Positions 6,424 through 7,726 of a DNA stretch of 7,726 nucleotides are shown here, in pieces (within the stretch, counting starts at the first letter, position 1; the number at the start of each line of letters is the position of its first letter). Source of the DNA: Paracoccaceae bacterium (GTDB lineage: Bacteria; Pseudomonadota; Alphaproteobacteria; Rhodobacterales; Rhodobacteraceae); assembly GCA_007120685.1 (NCBI GenBank), contig SKNG01000036.1, positions 1-7,726 of the forward strand, read 5' to 3'. Made by a program: the position numbers and the translations under genes. Below the pieces are notes generated by a model that saw nothing but the letters and a program-made list of their open reading frames with translations, ran no database searches and was not told the DNA's origin.

Positions 6424-6555
6424 GGGGCCTCCTGTTCGTTGCGGGCCAGCTAAGGCGGCGCGTGCAGCCACGTCAACCCCGCGCGCCGGGCGGGTGTTGC
6501 GTCGCTGCGTCAAAGGATATAGCGAAGCGCGACTTGTCAAATCGGAGCCTTGATC
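6424..6555. other. Divergent intergenic region between membrane-protein operon and argG
   Basis: These 132 bases separate two divergent genes and must serve both. The argG-proximal half is locally AT-richer (about 6508-6545). A GC-rich inverted pair GGCGCG (6457-6462) and CGCGCC (6482-6487) is too weak to interpret in such DNA. I see no ARG-box-like operator or attenuator. Confidence 0.5.
6497..6523 (+). promoter_or_regulatory. argG: Weak candidate promoter for argG
   Basis: TTGCGT (6497-6502) and TATAGC (6518-6523) stand 15 bases apart, a shorter spacer than the usual 16-18. The TATA core and the local drop in GC just upstream of argG make it the best housekeeping-type candidate I can see, with a leader of roughly 25 bases. 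The spacing is a clear weakness. Confidence 0.28.
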
Positions 6556-7726
6556 ATGACCGCATCCTCCGCGCCGAAAAAGGTTGTGCTGGCCTATTCC
6601 GGCGGTCTGGACACCTCGATCATTCTGAAATGGCTGCAGACAGAATACGGCTGCGAGGTGGTCACATTCACCGCCGATCTGGGTCAGGGCGAGGAACTGG
6701 AACCCGCGCGCCGCAAGGCCGAGATGCTGGGGATTGCGCCGGATAACATCTATATCGAGGATCTGCGCGAGGAATTCACCCGCGATTTCGTTTTTCCGAT
6801 GTTCCGGGCCAATGCGCTTTATGAAGGGCTTTACCTGCTGGGCACCTCCATCGCGCGGCCACTTATTTCCAAGCGTCTGGTCGAGATCGCGGCCGAGACC
6901 GGCGCCGATGCCGTAGCCCATGGCGCCACCGGCAAGGGCAATGATCAGGTGCGCTTCGAGCTTTCGGCCTATGCGCTGAACCCCGATATCAAGGTGATCG
7001 CGCCCTGGCGCGAATGGGACCTGACCAGCCGCACGAAACTGCTGGAATTCGCCGAACTGAACCAGATCCCCATCGCCAAGGACAAGCGCGGCGAGGCGCC
7101 GTTCTCGGTCGATGCGAACCTTCTGCACACCTCGTCCGAGGGCAAGGTGCTGGAGGATCCGGGGACAGAGGCCCCGGATTTCGTGCTGCAGCGCGTGGTG
7201 CCGGTGGAGCAGGCGCCGGACCAGCCGGAAATGGTGGAAATCACCTTCGAGAAGGGCGATGCGGTGGCGATCAATGGCGAGGCGATGTCGCCCGCCACCA
7301 TCCTGACCCGGCTGAACGAACTGGGCGGCAAGCACGGGATCGGGGTGCTGGATCTGGTGGAAAACCGCTTTGTCGGCATGAAGTCGCGCGGGGTATATGA
7401 AACCCCTGGCGGGACGATCCTGCTGGAGGCGCATCGCGGGATCGAGCAGATCACGCTTGATGCCGGCGCCGGGCATCTGAAGGATTCCATCATGCCGCGC
7501 TATGCGGAACTGATCTACAACGGCTTCTGGTTCAGCCCCGAACGCGAGATGCTGCAGGCGCTGATCGACCGCAGCCAGGAGCATGTCACCGGCACGGTGC
7601 GGGTGAAGCTCTACAAGGGGTCGGCGCGGGTGGTGGCGCGCTGGTCGGATCATTCGCTCTACAGCGAGGCGCATGTCACCTTTGAAGATGACGCCGGCGC
7701 CTATGACCAGAAGGACGCCGCCGGCT
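6556..7726 (+). CDS. argG: Argininosuccinate synthase (3' end cut by window)
   Basis: ArgG joins citrulline and aspartate with ATP to give argininosuccinate, the next-to-last step of arginine synthesis, in the cytoplasm. The open frame gives 390 codons and runs off the right edge; bacterial enzymes of this type have about 400-410 residues, so only the C-terminal end is missing. Diagnostic parts: the N-type ATP pyrophosphatase loop AYSGGLDTS (13-21), LYEGLYLLGTSIARPLI, GATGKGNDQVRFE (123-135, the citrulline/aspartate-binding region), APWREWDL, and KDSIMPRYAELIYNGFWFSPE in the oligomerisation/C-terminal domain. The start ATG 6556 follows GGAG (6544-6547) at a good distance; the next residues MTASSAPKKVVLAYSGG match the expected short lead to the P-loop. 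It is transcribed divergently from the membrane-protein/thioesterase pair. It appears complete within the visible part, with no frameshift. Confidence 0.97.
   Translation, partial: MTASSAPKKVVLAYSGGLDTSIILKWLQTEYGCEVVTFTADLGQGEELEPARRKAEMLGIAPDNIYIEDLREEFTRDFVFPMFRANALYEGLYLLGTSIARPLISKRLVEIAAETGADAVAHGATGKGNDQVRFELSAYALNPDIKVIAPWREWDLTSRTKLLEFAELNQIPIAKDKRGEAPFSVDANLLHTSSEGKVLEDPGTEAPDFVLQRVVPVEQAPDQPEMVEITFEKGDAVAINGEAMSPATILTRLNELGGKHGIGVLDLVENRFVGMKSRGVYETPGGTILLEAHRGIEQITLDAGAGHLKDSIMPRYAELIYNGFWFSPEREMLQALIDRSQEHVTGTVRVKLYKGSARVVARWSDHSLYSEAHVTFEDDAGAYDQKDAAG

Noticed and set aside
6457..6487. GGCGCG/CGCGCC inverted pair upstream of argG as an operator
   Set aside because: Only six GC bases per arm with a long spacer; such pairs are expected by chance in this composition.
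6424..7674. Upstream extension of the minus-strand membrane protein through argG to give 680 residues
   Set aside because: The extension is antisense to argG and has no protein-like pattern, while a strong SD and ATG at 6423 begin the membrane-type sequence.

Overview
The window looks like chromosomal DNA of a high-GC alphaproteobacterium, most likely of the Rhodobacteraceae/Paracoccaceae group. The evidence is strong GC bias at third codon positions and the style of the HslU, argininosuccinate synthase, Usp and ABC-exporter sequences. No transposase, integrase, tRNA, rRNA, CRISPR array or phage gene is visible. Eight protein genes fill nearly all of the sequence, two of them cut by the window edges, and no gene-free gap exceeds about 210 bases.

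Layout. (1) Bases 1-595, minus strand: N-terminal part of an ABC exporter subunit, running off the left edge. (2) 596-802: divergent intergenic region holding a plus-oriented terminator-like hairpin with duplicated arms. (3) 803-3756, plus strand: a tight three-gene unit of a universal stress protein, a glutamine-synthetase-like gamma-glutamyl-amide ligase and an iron-type alcohol dehydrogenase. The last two overlap by ATGA. (4) 3837-5141, plus strand: hslU, without hslV directly upstream and with a possible promoter of its own. (5) 5144-5188: nested inverted repeats between convergent genes, a likely two-way terminator. (6) 6423-5187, minus strand: a six-helix membrane protein of unknown function whose end overlaps the start of a hot-dog acyl-CoA thioesterase. 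(7) 6556 to the right edge, plus strand: argG, missing only its C-terminal end.

How the genes may work together. ArgG (arginine synthesis) and HslU (protein quality control) are housekeeping. The accessory-looking part is the usp/GS-like/Fe-ADH unit. The GS-like enzyme keeps the metal, ATP and glutamate residues of the fold, but has Phe where true glutamine synthetases have the Glu that helps bind ammonium, so its acceptor is probably an organic amine. Translational coupling to an alcohol dehydrogenase suggests that the amine carries a hydroxyl group: gamma-glutamylation of an amino alcohol followed by oxidation of the alcohol. This echoes known ethanolamine (GlnA4) and isopropylamine/alaninol (IpuC) routes. 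That substrate assignment is inference. The aldehyde dehydrogenase and gamma-glutamyl hydrolase that would complete such a route are not in the window.
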